DNA of 64,000 nt from Pseudomonas sp. R5(2019) (GCF_009905435.1 NZ_JAAAMT010000008.1:62001-126000), one strand, 5' to 3'; shown: positions 44,534 to 53,813, numbered from the stretch's first letter. Numbers and translations are program-made. Notes: generated by a model from the letters alone, not told the origin.

Positions 44534-45310
44534 ATGAAACACACAGATAAAGTCGCCCTGGTGACCGGTGCAGCCCAAGGCCTGGGCCTGGCCTGCGCCG
44601 AACGCTTTCTGGCCGATGGCGCCAAGGTGGTCCTGGTCGATGTGCAGGCCGAAAAAGTCAGGGCACAGGCCGAACGCCTGGGCGAACGCGCCACCTGGTA
44701 CGCGGCCGATTTCAGTGAAATCGATTCGGACATGGCTCGGGCCATCGTTGCCAAGGCGGTCGATCACTTCGGCTCGCTCGATATCGTCGTCAACAACGCC
44801 GGGATCATCCACACCGCTGATTTTGTCGATTTTCCCGAAGAGGCTTTTGACCGCGTCCAGCGGGTCAACCTCAAATCGCCGTTCCTGATCGGCCAGGCCG
44901 CCGCCCGGGTGATGATCGAAAAAGGCGTCAAGGGTTCGATCATCAACATGTCCTCGATCAACGCGGAACTGGCCATCCCCAACTCCGTGGCCTATGCCGT
45001 ATCCAAGGGCGGGATCAAGCAACTGACGGCAGTCATGGCCGTCGGCCTGGTGCGCCACGGTATTCGCGTCAATGCCATCGGGCCGGGCACCATCGCCACC
45101 GACCTGGTGCTCAATTCCGTCATGTCCAGCCCGGCCCAGCGTCACACCGTGCTGTCGCGTACCCCCATGGGGCGTTGCGGTGAAGCGTCGGAAGTGGCCA
45201 GCGTGGCGTCCTTTCTGGCCAGCGACGATGCGTCGTACATCATCGGCCAGACCATTTATCCCGATGGCGGTCGCTTGATCCTCAACTACACCGTGCCCGT
45301 GGCGGAGTGA
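44534..45310 (+). CDS. Short-chain dehydrogenase/reductase
   Basis: A 258-residue classical SDR. The cofactor motif TGAAQGLGLA, NNAG (VVNNAGIIH), and the catalytic YAVSKGG with Ser in NMSSINAE are present; the acidic residue after strand 2 (VDVQ) suggests NAD. It oxidises an alcohol or reduces a carbonyl in the pathway. The true start is the ATG at 44534, after GGGAGAACGC; an upstream GTG in frame lies within the operator. It is first of an operon running to 51229. Confidence 0.92.
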   Translation: MKHTDKVALVTGAAQGLGLACAERFLADGAKVVLVDVQAEKVRAQAERLGERATWYAADFSEIDSDMARAIVAKAVDHFGSLDIVVNNAGIIHTADFVDFPEEAFDRVQRVNLKSPFLIGQAAARVMIEKGVKGSIINMSSINAELAIPNSVAYAVSKGGIKQLTAVMAVGLVRHGIRVNAIGPGTIATDLVLNSVMSSPAQRHTVLSRTPMGRCGEASEVASVASFLASDDASYIIGQTIYPDGGRLILNYTVPVAE

Positions 45311-45319
45311 GGGTGACGC

Positions 45320-45988
45320 ATGCGCAAGCACGACGCAGTGCCCAGCATCACGACCAGCGGCAGCCGCGGGTTGTTCTTCGATGTCGCCGCCGAGCGTTTC
45401 AGCGAGGCGCTGCAGCAGCGCATTCTCGGGCTGGCCCGGGCCGCCTCGGCGCTGCCAGGGGTGGCCGAGGTGGTGCCGGGGATGAACAACCTGATGCTGG
45501 TCTACACACCGGGCAAGGTATCGTCCAAGGCCCTGGCCGATGTGCTGCTGGATCTCTGGCAGAACCTTGAGGGCAGTGAAGTGGTGGGCCGTGACATCGA
45601 GGTGCCGGTGATCTATGGCGGCGCCGTTGGCGAAGACCTGCCACTGCTGGCCGAGCAGGCCGGGCTGAGCCGCGACGAGTTCGTGCAGCGCCACAGCCAG
45701 GCGGTCTACAGCGTCGCCTGCCTGGGCGCGATGGCGGGTTTTCCGTACCTGTCGGGACTCGACCCACGGCTGGCATCACCTCGCCGGTCAGTACCGCGCC
45801 TGCGGCTTGAGCAAGGCGCCGTCATCATTGGTGGCGTCCAGGCCGGGATCATGCCGTGCAGCGCGCCTTCGGGCTGGCATGTGATCGGTCGCACAGAGCT
45901 TGCGCTGTTCGATCCCTTTGCCTCGACACCCGCCTTGCTGCACCCGGGCGACCGCCTTCACTTTACGGTTGCGGGGCTTGAAGCATGA
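45320..45988 (+). CDS. pxpB: 5-oxoprolinase subunit B/allophanate hydrolase subunit 1 family
   Basis: A 222-residue AHS1/KipI-type protein. GMNNLMLVYTP, IEVPVIYGG, VACLGAMAGFPYLSGLDPRL and GAVIIGGVQAGIMP are typical. With PxpC and PxpA it can form the ATP-dependent 5-oxoprolinase; the same fold forms the carboxyltransferase half of urea carboxylase. In this operon the presence of biotin carboxylase and carrier makes the second role possible. Confidence 0.88.
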   Translation: MRKHDAVPSITTSGSRGLFFDVAAERFSEALQQRILGLARAASALPGVAEVVPGMNNLMLVYTPGKVSSKALADVLLDLWQNLEGSEVVGRDIEVPVIYGGAVGEDLPLLAEQAGLSRDEFVQRHSQAVYSVACLGAMAGFPYLSGLDPRLASPRRSVPRLRLEQGAVIIGGVQAGIMPCSAPSGWHVIGRTELALFDPFASTPALLHPGDRLHFTVAGLEA

Positions 45989-46962
45989 TCGAGATCCTCA
46001 GCTCCGGCGCCCTCAATACCGTGCAAGATGCCGGGCGACCGGGTTTTCTCCGCTTCGGCGTCAGCACCAGCGGCGCCATGGACCGCCTGGCCCTGGCCTG
46101 CGGCAATGCGCTGCTGGGCAACGACGACGCATTGGCGGGGCTGGAGATTGTCGTGTTCCCGTTTCGTCTGCGCATCCACCGTGACTGCCGCCTGGCCCTG
46201 ACCGGCGCCGATTGCCAGGCGCACCTGGACAAGGCCGAGCTGCCACCGGACTGGGTGTTCGATGCCAAGGCCGGGCAGACCCTGGTGCTCAAGGCGCCGA
46301 GGCGCGGCGTGCGGGCCTACCTGTGCGTTGCCGGTGGAATCGATGTGCCGCGGGTGATGGGCTCGCAGGCCACCGACCTAAAAAGTGGTTTTGGTGGTTT
46401 CGAAGGCCGTGGCCTGTTGCGCGGCGATCGCTTGGCGTTGGGGGCATCGAGCCCGACACCACGGCCCGCGTTTGGCGCAACGCTTGGCGTTGGCCCGGGC
46501 GAGCCGGGCACGCCGATAGCCATTCGTGTCATGCCCGGCGCCGAGCACAGCGACTTCGAGCCGGCGGCGCGCTCGGCGTTCTTTTCCCAACCCTGGACGC
46601 TCAGCCCGCAGACCAACCGCATGGGCATGCGCCTTGAGGGGCCACTGTTGCATCTGCAACAGCCCCGCGAGCTGCTGTCCCACGGGATTCTCCCAGGCAC
46701 CGTGCAAGTGCCGCCCGCAGGCCAGCCGATCATCCAACTGGCCGATGCCAACACCTGCGGGGGGTATCCGAAGATCGCCCATGTGATCGACGCCGACCTC
46801 TGGCGCCTCGCGCAGGCGCCGATTGGCTCGCAGCTGCGGTTTATCGAAGTCGACCATGCGGCGGCGCTTGCCGCCGACCGGCAGCTTGAAGAACAACTGG
46901 CCCGTTTGCGCACGACCAGCCTGACTTTCTACGGAGCATGCTCATGTCAACCACAGCCCTGA
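45985..46962 (+). CDS. pxpC: 5-oxoprolinase subunit C/allophanate hydrolase subunit 2 family
   Basis: A 325-residue AHS2/KipA-type protein overlapping pxpB by four bases. TVQDAGRPGFLRFGVSTSGAMD at the start, AYLCVAGGIDVP, SDFEPAARSAFFSQPW and QTNRMGMRLEG follow the family pattern. PxpB and PxpC form a complex; the pair also corresponds to the carboxyltransferase domains of urea amidolyase. Confidence 0.88.
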   Translation: MIEILSSGALNTVQDAGRPGFLRFGVSTSGAMDRLALACGNALLGNDDALAGLEIVVFPFRLRIHRDCRLALTGADCQAHLDKAELPPDWVFDAKAGQTLVLKAPRRGVRAYLCVAGGIDVPRVMGSQATDLKSGFGGFEGRGLLRGDRLALGASSPTPRPAFGATLGVGPGEPGTPIAIRVMPGAEHSDFEPAARSAFFSQPWTLSPQTNRMGMRLEGPLLHLQQPRELLSHGILPGTVQVPPAGQPIIQLADANTCGGYPKIAHVIDADLWRLAQAPIGSQLRFIEVDHAAALAADRQLEEQLARLRTTSLTFYGACSCQPQP

Positions 46963-47714
46963 CCGTCGACTTGAATTCCGATATGGGTGAAGGCTTCGGT
47001 GCCTATGCCATGGGTCATGATGCGGCGATTCTCGACCTCGTCAGTTCGGCCAATGTCGCCTGCGGTTTTCATGCCGGTGACCCGCAGATCATGGCGGCCA
47101 CCTTTGCCATGGCCAAGGACAAGGGCGTGGCCGTCGGTGCCCACCCCGGCTTCCCGGACCTGTGGGGCTTCGGGCGCCGCAACATGGCGTTTTCGCTGGC
47201 TGAAATCGAACGGCTGGTGGCCTATCAGATCGGCGCCGCCCAGGCGTTGTCGGCGTATGCCGGCCACCCGATCACTCACGTCAAGGCCCATGGCGCACTC
47301 GGCAACCTGACCCAGACCGATGCCGGTGTCGCGCAGGCTGTCTGCCGGGCAATCAAGGCAGTGGACCCGACGCTGGTGTGCCTGGTGATTGCGCTCGGGC
47401 ATCAGGCCCGAATCGCGGCAGAGATGGGCCTTTCGGCACGCTCGGAAATTTTCGCCGACCGGGCCTACACCGAAGAAGGCCATCTGGTCTCCCGCACCTT
47501 GCCCGGCGCGGTCATTCATGACCCTGAGCTTGCCGCCGCGCGGGTGGTGCGGATGGTGCGTGCGCAGGGTATCGAGACGCTCTCGGGACGCTTGCTCGAC
47601 TGCCCGGTCGATTCGATCTGCGTGCACAGCGACACCCCGGCCGCCGTGCAGATCGCCGCCTGCGTGCGCCGCACCCTGGAGCAGCAGGACATTGCAATCA
47701 CGGGATTCGCCTGA
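46944..47714 (+). CDS. pxpA: 5-oxoprolinase subunit A (LamB/YcsF family)
   Basis: A 256-residue LamB/YcsF protein. VDLNSDMGEGFGAYAMG, SSANVACGFHAGDP, VGAHPGFPDLWGFGRR and THVKAHGALGN are hallmark segments with the metal or catalytic His and Asp residues. It is the hydrolytic subunit of the PxpABC 5-oxoprolinase. The ATG at 46944 is preferred, seven bases from CGGAG; another ATG lies at 46938. It overlaps pxpC. Confidence 0.9.
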   Translation: MSTTALTVDLNSDMGEGFGAYAMGHDAAILDLVSSANVACGFHAGDPQIMAATFAMAKDKGVAVGAHPGFPDLWGFGRRNMAFSLAEIERLVAYQIGAAQALSAYAGHPITHVKAHGALGNLTQTDAGVAQAVCRAIKAVDPTLVCLVIALGHQARIAAEMGLSARSEIFADRAYTEEGHLVSRTLPGAVIHDPELAAARVVRMVRAQGIETLSGRLLDCPVDSICVHSDTPAAVQIAACVRRTLEQQDIAITGFA

Positions 47715-47754
47715 GCGCCTCCCAGCCCACCTCTCTGGCACAACGGATATCGAG

Positions 47755-48195
47755 ATGAAACTTGAATTCATTGAGCGTTTGATCGACATCGCCGAACGCT
47801 CGCAACTGGCAGAACTGGAATACAGCGAAGGCGACTGCCGGGTGCGTATTGACCGTCGCCTCGCAGCGCCTATCGAACAACTGAAGCCAGCCGAACCGCG
47901 CCCGGTTTCAACCAACAGCGTCGAGTCAGCCGCAACAACGGCCCCGGCCAGCGGCCATGCCGTGACCTCCAGCCTGGTCGGCCTGTTCTACCGTGCCCCG
48001 GCCCCGGACAAGCCGCCGTTCGTGCAGGTCGGTGACCTGATCGAGGAGGGCCAGACCCTGGCCATTGTCGAAGCCATGAAAATGCTCAACCCGATCGAAG
48101 CCGATTGCGCCGGCCGGGTCATCGCCATCGTGCCGGGTGACGGCGAGATGGTCGAGTTTGGCAGCCCTTTGTTCATCATCGACGTGGCGGGCTGA
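47755..48195 (+). CDS. accB: Biotin carboxyl carrier protein
   Basis: A 146-residue AccB-type protein. An N-terminal helical part (FIERLIDIAERSQLAELEYSEG), a Pro/Ala linker and a C-terminal biotinyl domain with the attachment motif EAMKM (Lys109) are clear. It is probably a second, pathway-specific carrier rather than the housekeeping one, since it sits among catabolic genes without accA or accD. Confidence 0.93.
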   Translation: MKLEFIERLIDIAERSQLAELEYSEGDCRVRIDRRLAAPIEQLKPAEPRPVSTNSVESAATTAPASGHAVTSSLVGLFYRAPAPDKPPFVQVGDLIEEGQTLAIVEAMKMLNPIEADCAGRVIAIVPGDGEMVEFGSPLFIIDVAG

Positions 48196-48198
48196 ACC

Positions 48199-49575
48199 AT
48201 GACCCAACCCTTGTTCGATACGCTATTGATCGCCAACCGTGGCGAAATTGCCTTGCGCATCCTGCGGGCAGCCCGTGACCTGGGCCTGCGTACGGTCGCG
48301 GTGCATTCGCAAGCCGATGCCAATCTTCGTCATGTGGCGCTGGCCGATCAGCGGCTGTGCATCGGCCCGGCAGCCGCCGCCCAGAGCTACCTGAACGTGC
48401 CGCGCATCCTCCAGGCCGCCGAGTTGACCGGTGCCGACGCGATCCACCCCGGCTACGGTTTTCTGGCCGAAAGTGCCGATTTTGCCAGCGCTGTGGAAGA
48501 CGCGGGGCTGGTGTTTGTCGGCCCCGAGTCGGCCTCGATTCGGTTGATGGGTGACAAAGTCTCGGCCAAGCAAGCCATGTTCGAAGCCGGTGTGCCCTGT
48601 GTACCCGGCTCACCCGGGGCCTTGCCCCAGGACCCCGACCAGATTCTTGGTCTGGGTGAAGCCTGCGGTTACCCGTTGATCGTCAAGGCGTCCGGCGGTG
48701 GCGGCGGGCGCGGCATGCGCATTGTCCGTGAGCCGCAATTGTTGCTCGAAGCGGTCGCCATGACCCGCGAGGAAGCCGGGCGCGCCTTCGGCAACCCCGA
48801 GGTGTACCTGGAGAAATTTCTCGAGCATCCCCGGCATATTGAAATCCAGGTGCTGGCGGACCGTTTCGGCAACGCTGTCTGGCTGGGTGAGCGGGACTGT
48901 TCGATGCAACGCCGCCACCAGAAAATCATCGAGGAATCGCCGGCACCCGGCATTGCCCGCGAGGCCATTGCCGCCATCGGCGCGCGCTGTGTCGACGCGT
49001 GCAAGGCCATTGCTTATCGCGGTGTCGGCACCTTCGAGTTTCTCTATGAGGACGGTCAGTTCTACTTTATCGAAATGAACACCCGGGTTCAGGTCGAGCA
49101 CCCGGTCACCGAGCTGGTCACCGGCGTCGATATTGTTCGTGAGCAGCTGTTGGTGGCGCTGGGGCATCCGTTGACCTTGCGCCAGGACGATATCCGCTTG
49201 CGTGGCCATGCCATCGAGTGCCGAATCAACGCCGAAGACCCGGTCAGTTTCAGCCCGACCCCAGGCAAGGTCAGCCGCTGGATCGCGCCGGCCGGGCCGG
49301 GCATCCGCATCGATACGCATCTGTACGACGGCTATTCGGTGCCGCCGTATTACGACTCGCTGGTTGCCAAGTTCCTGGCCCATGGCGACACCCGTGAACA
49401 GGCCATCGTGCGCATGCGCGGCGCGCTGTCCGAGGCAACGCTTGCGGGCATCAGCAGCACTATCGCCTTGCATCAGCGGCTGATGGACGAGCCGGGCTTC
49501 GTCGCCTCAGGCTTCGACATTCACCACCTGGAGCGCTTTTTGGCCCAGGCCCCACACCCCGATCGGGAGGAATGA
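48199..49575 (+). CDS. accC: Biotin carboxylase
   Basis: A 458-residue ATP-grasp biotin carboxylase. LIANRGEIALRILRAARDLG, IHPGYGFLAESADFA, KASGGGGGRGMRIV, ERDCSMQRRHQKIIEESPAP and EMNTRVQVEHPVTE are all present and the length is standard. It carboxylates the biotin carrier encoded three bases upstream. The acceptor enzyme is likely PxpB/PxpC, because no other carboxyltransferase is nearby. Confidence 0.95.
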   Translation: MTQPLFDTLLIANRGEIALRILRAARDLGLRTVAVHSQADANLRHVALADQRLCIGPAAAAQSYLNVPRILQAAELTGADAIHPGYGFLAESADFASAVEDAGLVFVGPESASIRLMGDKVSAKQAMFEAGVPCVPGSPGALPQDPDQILGLGEACGYPLIVKASGGGGGRGMRIVREPQLLLEAVAMTREEAGRAFGNPEVYLEKFLEHPRHIEIQVLADRFGNAVWLGERDCSMQRRHQKIIEESPAPGIAREAIAAIGARCVDACKAIAYRGVGTFEFLYEDGQFYFIEMNTRVQVEHPVTELVTGVDIVREQLLVALGHPLTLRQDDIRLRGHAIECRINAEDPVSFSPTPGKVSRWIAPAGPGIRIDTHLYDGYSVPPYYDSLVAKFLAHGDTREQAIVRMRGALSEATLAGISSTIALHQRLMDEPGFVASGFDIHHLERFLAQAPHPDREE

Positions 49576-49577
49576 CT

Positions 49578-49967
49578 ATGACCCCGGACTTTATCGAACA
49601 GGTTGTGCAGATGCTGAACAAGCGCGCCTTGCGTGCGTTCGAGTTCGAACAGGCAGGTGCCTGCCTGCGGCTGATGCCCGGTGGTCAGGCGCTGACGGCG
49701 CCTGTCGCACTGGCAGTTGCGCCGCCGCCGACGTTGAACGCCACGGGGCTTGGGCATTTGCGCTTGACCCACCCGCAGCGTCGCGAGCCGTGCGTGACCG
49801 CCGGAACCAGCGTTACTGCCGGGCAGGTGTTGGCGTTCTTGCAGACCGGCACGCTGTTGCAACCGGTGCTGGCCGAGCAGGCCGGGGTCATCGCCCGGGT
49901 GCTGGCCAGCGAAGGCGAATTGATCGGCTTCGCCCAGCCGCTGTTCGAGCTTGAGGAGCGACCATGA
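49578..49967 (+). CDS. Biotinyl-domain-like protein lacking the biotin lysine
   Basis: A 129-residue protein built like AccB: an N-terminal helix (DFIEQVVQMLNKRALRAFEFEQAG), a linker and a C-terminal hammerhead barrel (VTAGTSVTAGQVLAFL then QPVLAEQAGVIARVLASEGELIGFAQPLFELEE). Where AccB has EAMKM it has QTGTL, so no biotin can be attached. It may be a structural or regulatory partner. The ATG at 49578 is seven bases from GGGAGG; an ATG at 49572 overlaps the accC stop. Confidence 0.8.
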   Translation: MTPDFIEQVVQMLNKRALRAFEFEQAGACLRLMPGGQALTAPVALAVAPPPTLNATGLGHLRLTHPQRREPCVTAGTSVTAGQVLAFLQTGTLLQPVLAEQAGVIARVLASEGELIGFAQPLFELEERP

Positions 49968-51229
49968 CCCCATTACGCGAGCAGACCCGCGAACGGCTGC
50001 GCCAGTTGCACGACGGGCTGCTGACCCGCTACCAGCATTTCTGCAGTCTGAAGCTTTCCATCAACATGGCCCGCGGCGTGCCGTCGGCAGAGCAGCTGGA
50101 CCTCTCCAACGCGCTGCTGACACTGTCTGACTACCGGGCCGCCGACGGCACCGATTGCCGCAACTATATGGGCCAGCAGGGCTTGCCCGAAGCCCGCGCG
50201 CTGTTTGCGCCGTTGCTCGGCGTGCCGGCCGAGCAGGTGGTGGTCGATGGCAATTCCAGCCTGGCGCTGATGCACGATTGCATCGCCTATGCCCTGCGCG
50301 CGGGCACCTGTGATTCGACCACACCCTGGGGCCAGGTCGAGGGCGGGATTGCGTTTCTGTGCCCGTCACCCGGTTATGACCGGCATTTCGCGATCTGCGA
50401 GCATTTCGGTATTCGCCTGATTCCGGTGGCCATGGGGGATGACGGTCCAGACCTGGCCGAGGTTGAGCGCTGGGTCCAGGACCCGGCGGTCAAGGGCATG
50501 TGGTGCGTGCCCAAGTACAGCAACCCGACCGGTGCGGTCTACAGCCATGAAGTGGTCGAGGCGCTGGCGCGGATGCCGACTGCCGCAGCGGATTTTCGCC
50601 TGTTCTGGGATGACGCTTATGGCAGCCATCACCTGACCGACGATGAAGTTGAAATCGCCAATATTTCGACCTTGTGCGCGCAGCACGGCCATCCGAACCG
50701 GGCGCTGGTGTTCGCCTCCACCTCGAAAATGACTTTCGCCGGTGCCGGGCTTGCGCTGTTCGGCAGCTCGGCGGCGAATGTGCGTTGGTGGCTGGGGCAT
50801 GAGGCCTTGCGCAGTGTCGGGCCGGACAAGCTCAACCAGCTGCGGCATGTGCGCTTCCTCAAAGACCAACAAGGCATCAAGGCCTTGATGCGAGCGCATC
50901 GACGGATACTGACGCCGCGCTTCGAGGCGGTGAACCAGGTCTTCAAGGAGGTGCTCGGGCCTTGGGCCGTGGCGCGCTGGAGCGAACCGCGCGGCGGCTA
51001 CTTCATCAGCGTCGATGGCCTGCCCGGCACGGCGCGGCGAGTGGTAGAGCTGGCCAGGGCGTGCGGCGTGCAGATGACCACGGCAGGGGCCAGTTTTGTC
51101 GAAGGCCGCGACCCGGACGACAAGCACCTGCGCATCGCCCCGTCGTCGCCGCCTGGCGATCAGCTGGCGCTGGCGGCCCAGGTGATTGCCACCTGCATCC
51201 TGCTGGCGGCCTGTGAGCGCGAACTGTAA
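49964..51229 (+). CDS. PLP-dependent aminotransferase (MocR/AspC4-like)
   Basis: A 421-residue fold-type I aminotransferase. SKYSNPTGAVYS-like PKYSNPTGAVYS, FWDDAYGSHHL and the PLP-lysine motif STSKMTFAGAGLALF are visible, and GGYFISVDG near the C-terminus. The length and YMGQQGLPEARALFAPLLG resemble the aspartate aminotransferase subgroup from PF12897. It overlaps the carrier-like gene by four bases and is last in the SDR operon. It would move an amino group to or from a pathway acid. Confidence 0.88.
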   Translation: MTPLREQTRERLRQLHDGLLTRYQHFCSLKLSINMARGVPSAEQLDLSNALLTLSDYRAADGTDCRNYMGQQGLPEARALFAPLLGVPAEQVVVDGNSSLALMHDCIAYALRAGTCDSTTPWGQVEGGIAFLCPSPGYDRHFAICEHFGIRLIPVAMGDDGPDLAEVERWVQDPAVKGMWCVPKYSNPTGAVYSHEVVEALARMPTAAADFRLFWDDAYGSHHLTDDEVEIANISTLCAQHGHPNRALVFASTSKMTFAGAGLALFGSSAANVRWWLGHEALRSVGPDKLNQLRHVRFLKDQQGIKALMRAHRRILTPRFEAVNQVFKEVLGPWAVARWSEPRGGYFISVDGLPGTARRVVELARACGVQMTTAGASFVEGRDPDDKHLRIAPSSPPGDQLALAAQVIATCILLAACEREL

Positions 51230-51241
51230 TTACATGGACTC

Positions 51242-51397
51242 GCCCCAATGCCAGTCAGTTAAGGCATTGAACGACACAAACCCTGTGGGAGCGGATTTAT
51301 CCGCGAATCCAGGCACCGCGGTTTGTCAGGCATTGCGCGTCATCGTTCATTCGCGGATAAATCCGCTCCCACATGTTCTGTGCCTTAACTGCCTGGC
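51242..51397. repeat. Second copy of the composite dispersed palindrome
   Basis: The left arm of 23 bases at 51242-51264 is identical to that at 20605-20627. The inner 25-base arms lie at 51284-51308 and 51349-51373, identical to those at 20647 and 20711. The right outer arm (51383-51397) is partly decayed. The sequence between arms is also similar, so the two are copies of one element of about 155-163 bases. Confidence 0.9.
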
Positions 51398-51408
51398 TCT
51401 CATAGAAC

Positions 51409-51443
51409 AAAATTTATCTCATTGATTTTTAAAGATAAATTTT
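51409..51443. terminator. AT-rich inverted repeat downstream of the AraC gene
   Basis: AAAATTTATCT (51409-51419) and AGATAAATTTT (51433-51443) are exact inverse complements across a 13-base loop, followed by T-runs on the plus strand. It lies between the convergent aminotransferase and araC-type genes. Stem stability is low because it is all AT. Confidence 0.4.
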
Positions 51444-51528
51444 TTGCCGATTTATCGGCATGTTCTCTGCGCGACAGCGCAGCCTCAAAGAGGCGGGGCG
51501 GACTCCTACGAACAGTTGCTCCTACCCC

Positions 51529-52278
51529 CTACCGGGCGGGCGTTGCGGATTTGGCATTGAGCCGATACTGCTGGGGCGTGCAATGGGAGGCGGCCTTGAA
51601 TTGCCGGCTGAAGGCGCTGTGGTCCGAATAGCCGCATTCGCTGGCGATGTCAGTAATGCTCATCGCGGAGGACTCCAGCAACTCGCAGGCTTTATCAATC
51701 CTGGCCTTGAGCAGGATCTGCTTGGGCGTGAGCTGGAACACTTCCTTGGTCAGACGCTCCAGGGTGTCGACCGACAGATTGACCTGGCGGGCGATATCGG
51801 AAATCAGCAGCGGCTGGCCAATGTTGTCTCGCACCAGATCAAGAAATTGCATCAGCCGTTTGTAGGCCGAATTTTTTTCGTCCGGTTTGGGCAGGATCCG
51901 CGAAATACCCACCAACCCGGTCGCCTGCGCCTGGTTGCCGAAAATGCCGTACTTGGAACTCAGGCACCATTGCTTGTGCCCGTCCGGCGAAAAGAACAGC
52001 CGCAGTGAGTCGATCAACTCCTTGCCGGTCTGCATCACATTCAAATCATGGGCCATGGTGCTGTAGCCGGTGACCGGGAACACTTCATCGGCCGTCCAGC
52101 CAATCACCGCTTCCTTGTTGCGCCGACCGCTGTACTTGACCAGTGTCTGGTTGACCATCACATAGCGGCCCTGGGTGTCCTTCACATAGAACATCACATC
52201 GGGCATGCGATCGAAAATCTTGCCGAGCAAGTCCAGGTCCTGGTCCAGCCAGTGCAGCAGCGCTGTGCCTTCGAGCAT
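51529..52278 (-). CDS. PAS-domain AraC-family transcriptional regulator
   Basis: A 249-residue regulator. Residues about 15-130 are a PAS domain (GKIFDRMPDVMFYVKDTQGRYVMVN, GWTADEVFP), and residues about 150-245 the AraC/XylS DNA-binding domain with two helix-turn-helix parts (ISDIARQVNLSVDTLERLTKEVF; ITDIASECGYSDHSAFSRQFKAA). It lies inside the catabolic regulon, diverging from the ABC transporter, and is the natural reader of the four shared operators. The PAS domain would sense the inducer. Confidence 0.92.
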   Translation of the reverse strand: MLEGTALLHWLDQDLDLLGKIFDRMPDVMFYVKDTQGRYVMVNQTLVKYSGRRNKEAVIGWTADEVFPVTGYSTMAHDLNVMQTGKELIDSLRLFFSPDGHKQWCLSSKYGIFGNQAQATGLVGISRILPKPDEKNSAYKRLMQFLDLVRDNIGQPLLISDIARQVNLSVDTLERLTKEVFQLTPKQILLKARIDKACELLESSAMSITDIASECGYSDHSAFSRQFKAASHCTPQQYRLNAKSATPAR

Positions 52279-52389
52279 GAATCGTTACCCCCTTTAGGGT
52301 TGTCTGAATCCCGCCGCCGCGGCGGTTGTCGCCTCGCCACTGTAACAGCTGAAAACCCGCCTGGGCACTTCTGCGGCGCAATGGCTCAC

Positions 52390-52435
52390 TATGCAAAAAA
52401 CCGCAAGAACCTGCGCCCGTGGATTCAAGCCATGG
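52390..52435. promoter_or_regulatory. AraC-type operator, copy 3 (between araC-type gene and ABC transporter)
   Basis: TATGCAAAAAACCGCA (52390-52405) and CAAGCCATGG (52426-52435), spaced 36 bases as in copies 1 and 2. The following -10-like block is less conserved. It lies in the divergent gap of 334 bases between the regulator start (52278) and the transporter start (52613), so it may also serve autoregulation. Otherwise the gap holds no gene. Confidence 0.65.
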
Positions 52436-52612
52436 GGGCGCACTGGCCGCAGAATTGATCTTGCGCGGACTGCTAAAAGCAAAAACCCGTTCCGCTGCTG
52501 ACGCACAGGGCAAAGCCTGCGCGCAGCCACGCTTATCACTGCCGATCCGTATTTCATCCCAGGCCCACGCCCGGGAAAACAGACAACAACAAATTGAGTT
52601 GGAGAAGGCGAT

Positions 52613-53716
52613 ATGAACATGCGAATTTTGCCGTTGGGCCTGTGCATGGCCAGCCTGGCGGGGCTGTTTGCCCAGGGCGCGAGTGCTGATCTGCTGATCG
52701 GCGTCGCCGGCCCCATGACCGGCCCTTACGCTTCCGGCGGCCAACAGATGCGCAATGGCGCACAAATGGCGGTAGACGACATCAACGCCAAGGGCGGCGT
52801 GCTTGGCCAGCCGCTCAAGCTGATTGTCGGTGACGATGTCTGCGACCCCAAGCAGGCGGTGTCGGTGGCCAATACCTTCGTCAACAAGGGCGTCATCTTT
52901 GTGGATGGACACTATTGCTCCAGCTCCACCATGCCGGCGTCCGAAGTCTACGCCGACGAATCGATTCCGATGGCGACCATCTCCACCAACCCGCAAGTCA
53001 CTGAGCGCGGCCTGAACAATATCGTTCGGGTGGTGGGGCGCGACGACCAACAGGGGGTTGTGGCCGCCGACTACCTGGCGAGCCATTTTGCCGGCAAGAA
53101 AATCGCCGTGATTGACGACAAGAGCGCCTATGGCAAGGGCCTGGCCGATGAAATCGGCAAGGGGCTCAAGGCCCGCAATGTCGTGATCGCCCTGCGTGAG
53201 TCGATCACCGCCGGCGAGAAGGATTACAACGGCCTGATCAGCAAGCTCAAGGCGGGCGGCATCGAGGTGCTGGCCTTCGGCGGTTACTACACCGAGCTTG
53301 GCATGATCCTTCGCCAGGCGTCACAAGCCGGCCTGAAGCTGAAGGTGATTGGCGGCGACACGCTGACCAACTCCGAGCTGCTGATGGCCGCAGGCCAGGC
53401 CGCCGATGGCGTGTTGTTCACCTTCGGCCCCGACCCACGGCTGAACGCCGAGGCGGCCCAGGTGGTGGCCAATTTCCGCAAGGCCAATATCGAGCCCGAA
53501 GGCTACACCCTCTATTCCTACGCCACCGTCCAGCTGTTCGCCCAGGCGGCCGAGCGGGCCAGGACCACCCGGCTCGAGGGCATTCGCAGCGCCTTGGGCG
53601 AGGGTGCCTACGACACCGTGGTTGGCCCCTTGAGCTTTGACCGCAAGGGCGACATCACCCAGCCCGGCTATGTGGTGTATCGCTGGTCGGGCACCCAGTA
53701 CGGCTACGCCAACTGA
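52613..53716 (+). CDS. Branched-chain-amino-acid-type ABC transporter, substrate-binding protein
   Basis: A 367-residue periplasmic binding protein. A signal peptide ends at GASA, then DLLIGVAGPMTGPYASGGQQMRNGAQMAVDDINAKGG, the LivJ/LivK-type start, with GHYCSSSTMPASEVYADE in the first lobe. It delivers an amino acid or related amide to the LivH/M/G/F-like proteins encoded downstream. The substrate is probably the starting compound of the pathway. GGAGAAGG precedes the ATG. Confidence 0.92.
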   Translation: MNMRILPLGLCMASLAGLFAQGASADLLIGVAGPMTGPYASGGQQMRNGAQMAVDDINAKGGVLGQPLKLIVGDDVCDPKQAVSVANTFVNKGVIFVDGHYCSSSTMPASEVYADESIPMATISTNPQVTERGLNNIVRVVGRDDQQGVVAADYLASHFAGKKIAVIDDKSAYGKGLADEIGKGLKARNVVIALRESITAGEKDYNGLISKLKAGGIEVLAFGGYYTELGMILRQASQAGLKLKVIGGDTLTNSELLMAAGQAADGVLFTFGPDPRLNAEAAQVVANFRKANIEPEGYTLYSYATVQLFAQAAERARTTRLEGIRSALGEGAYDTVVGPLSFDRKGDITQPGYVVYRWSGTQYGYAN

Positions 53717-53729
53717 AGGGCTGAACCGG

Positions 53730-53813
53730 GTAGGAGCAGGCTTCAGCCGCGATGGGGTGCGCAGCAGCCCTGGGGGCCGCTACGCGGCCCATCGCGGCCA
53801 GGTCCGCTCCTAC
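53730..53813. repeat. REP pair between binding-protein and permease genes
   Basis: GTAGGAGC (53730-53737) and GCTCCTAC (53806-53813) bound palindromic sequence that shares GGCCGCGATGGG-type blocks with the pair at 44277-44414. Its position after the binding-protein gene is where such hairpins often raise the upstream mRNA level relative to permease genes. Confidence 0.8.
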
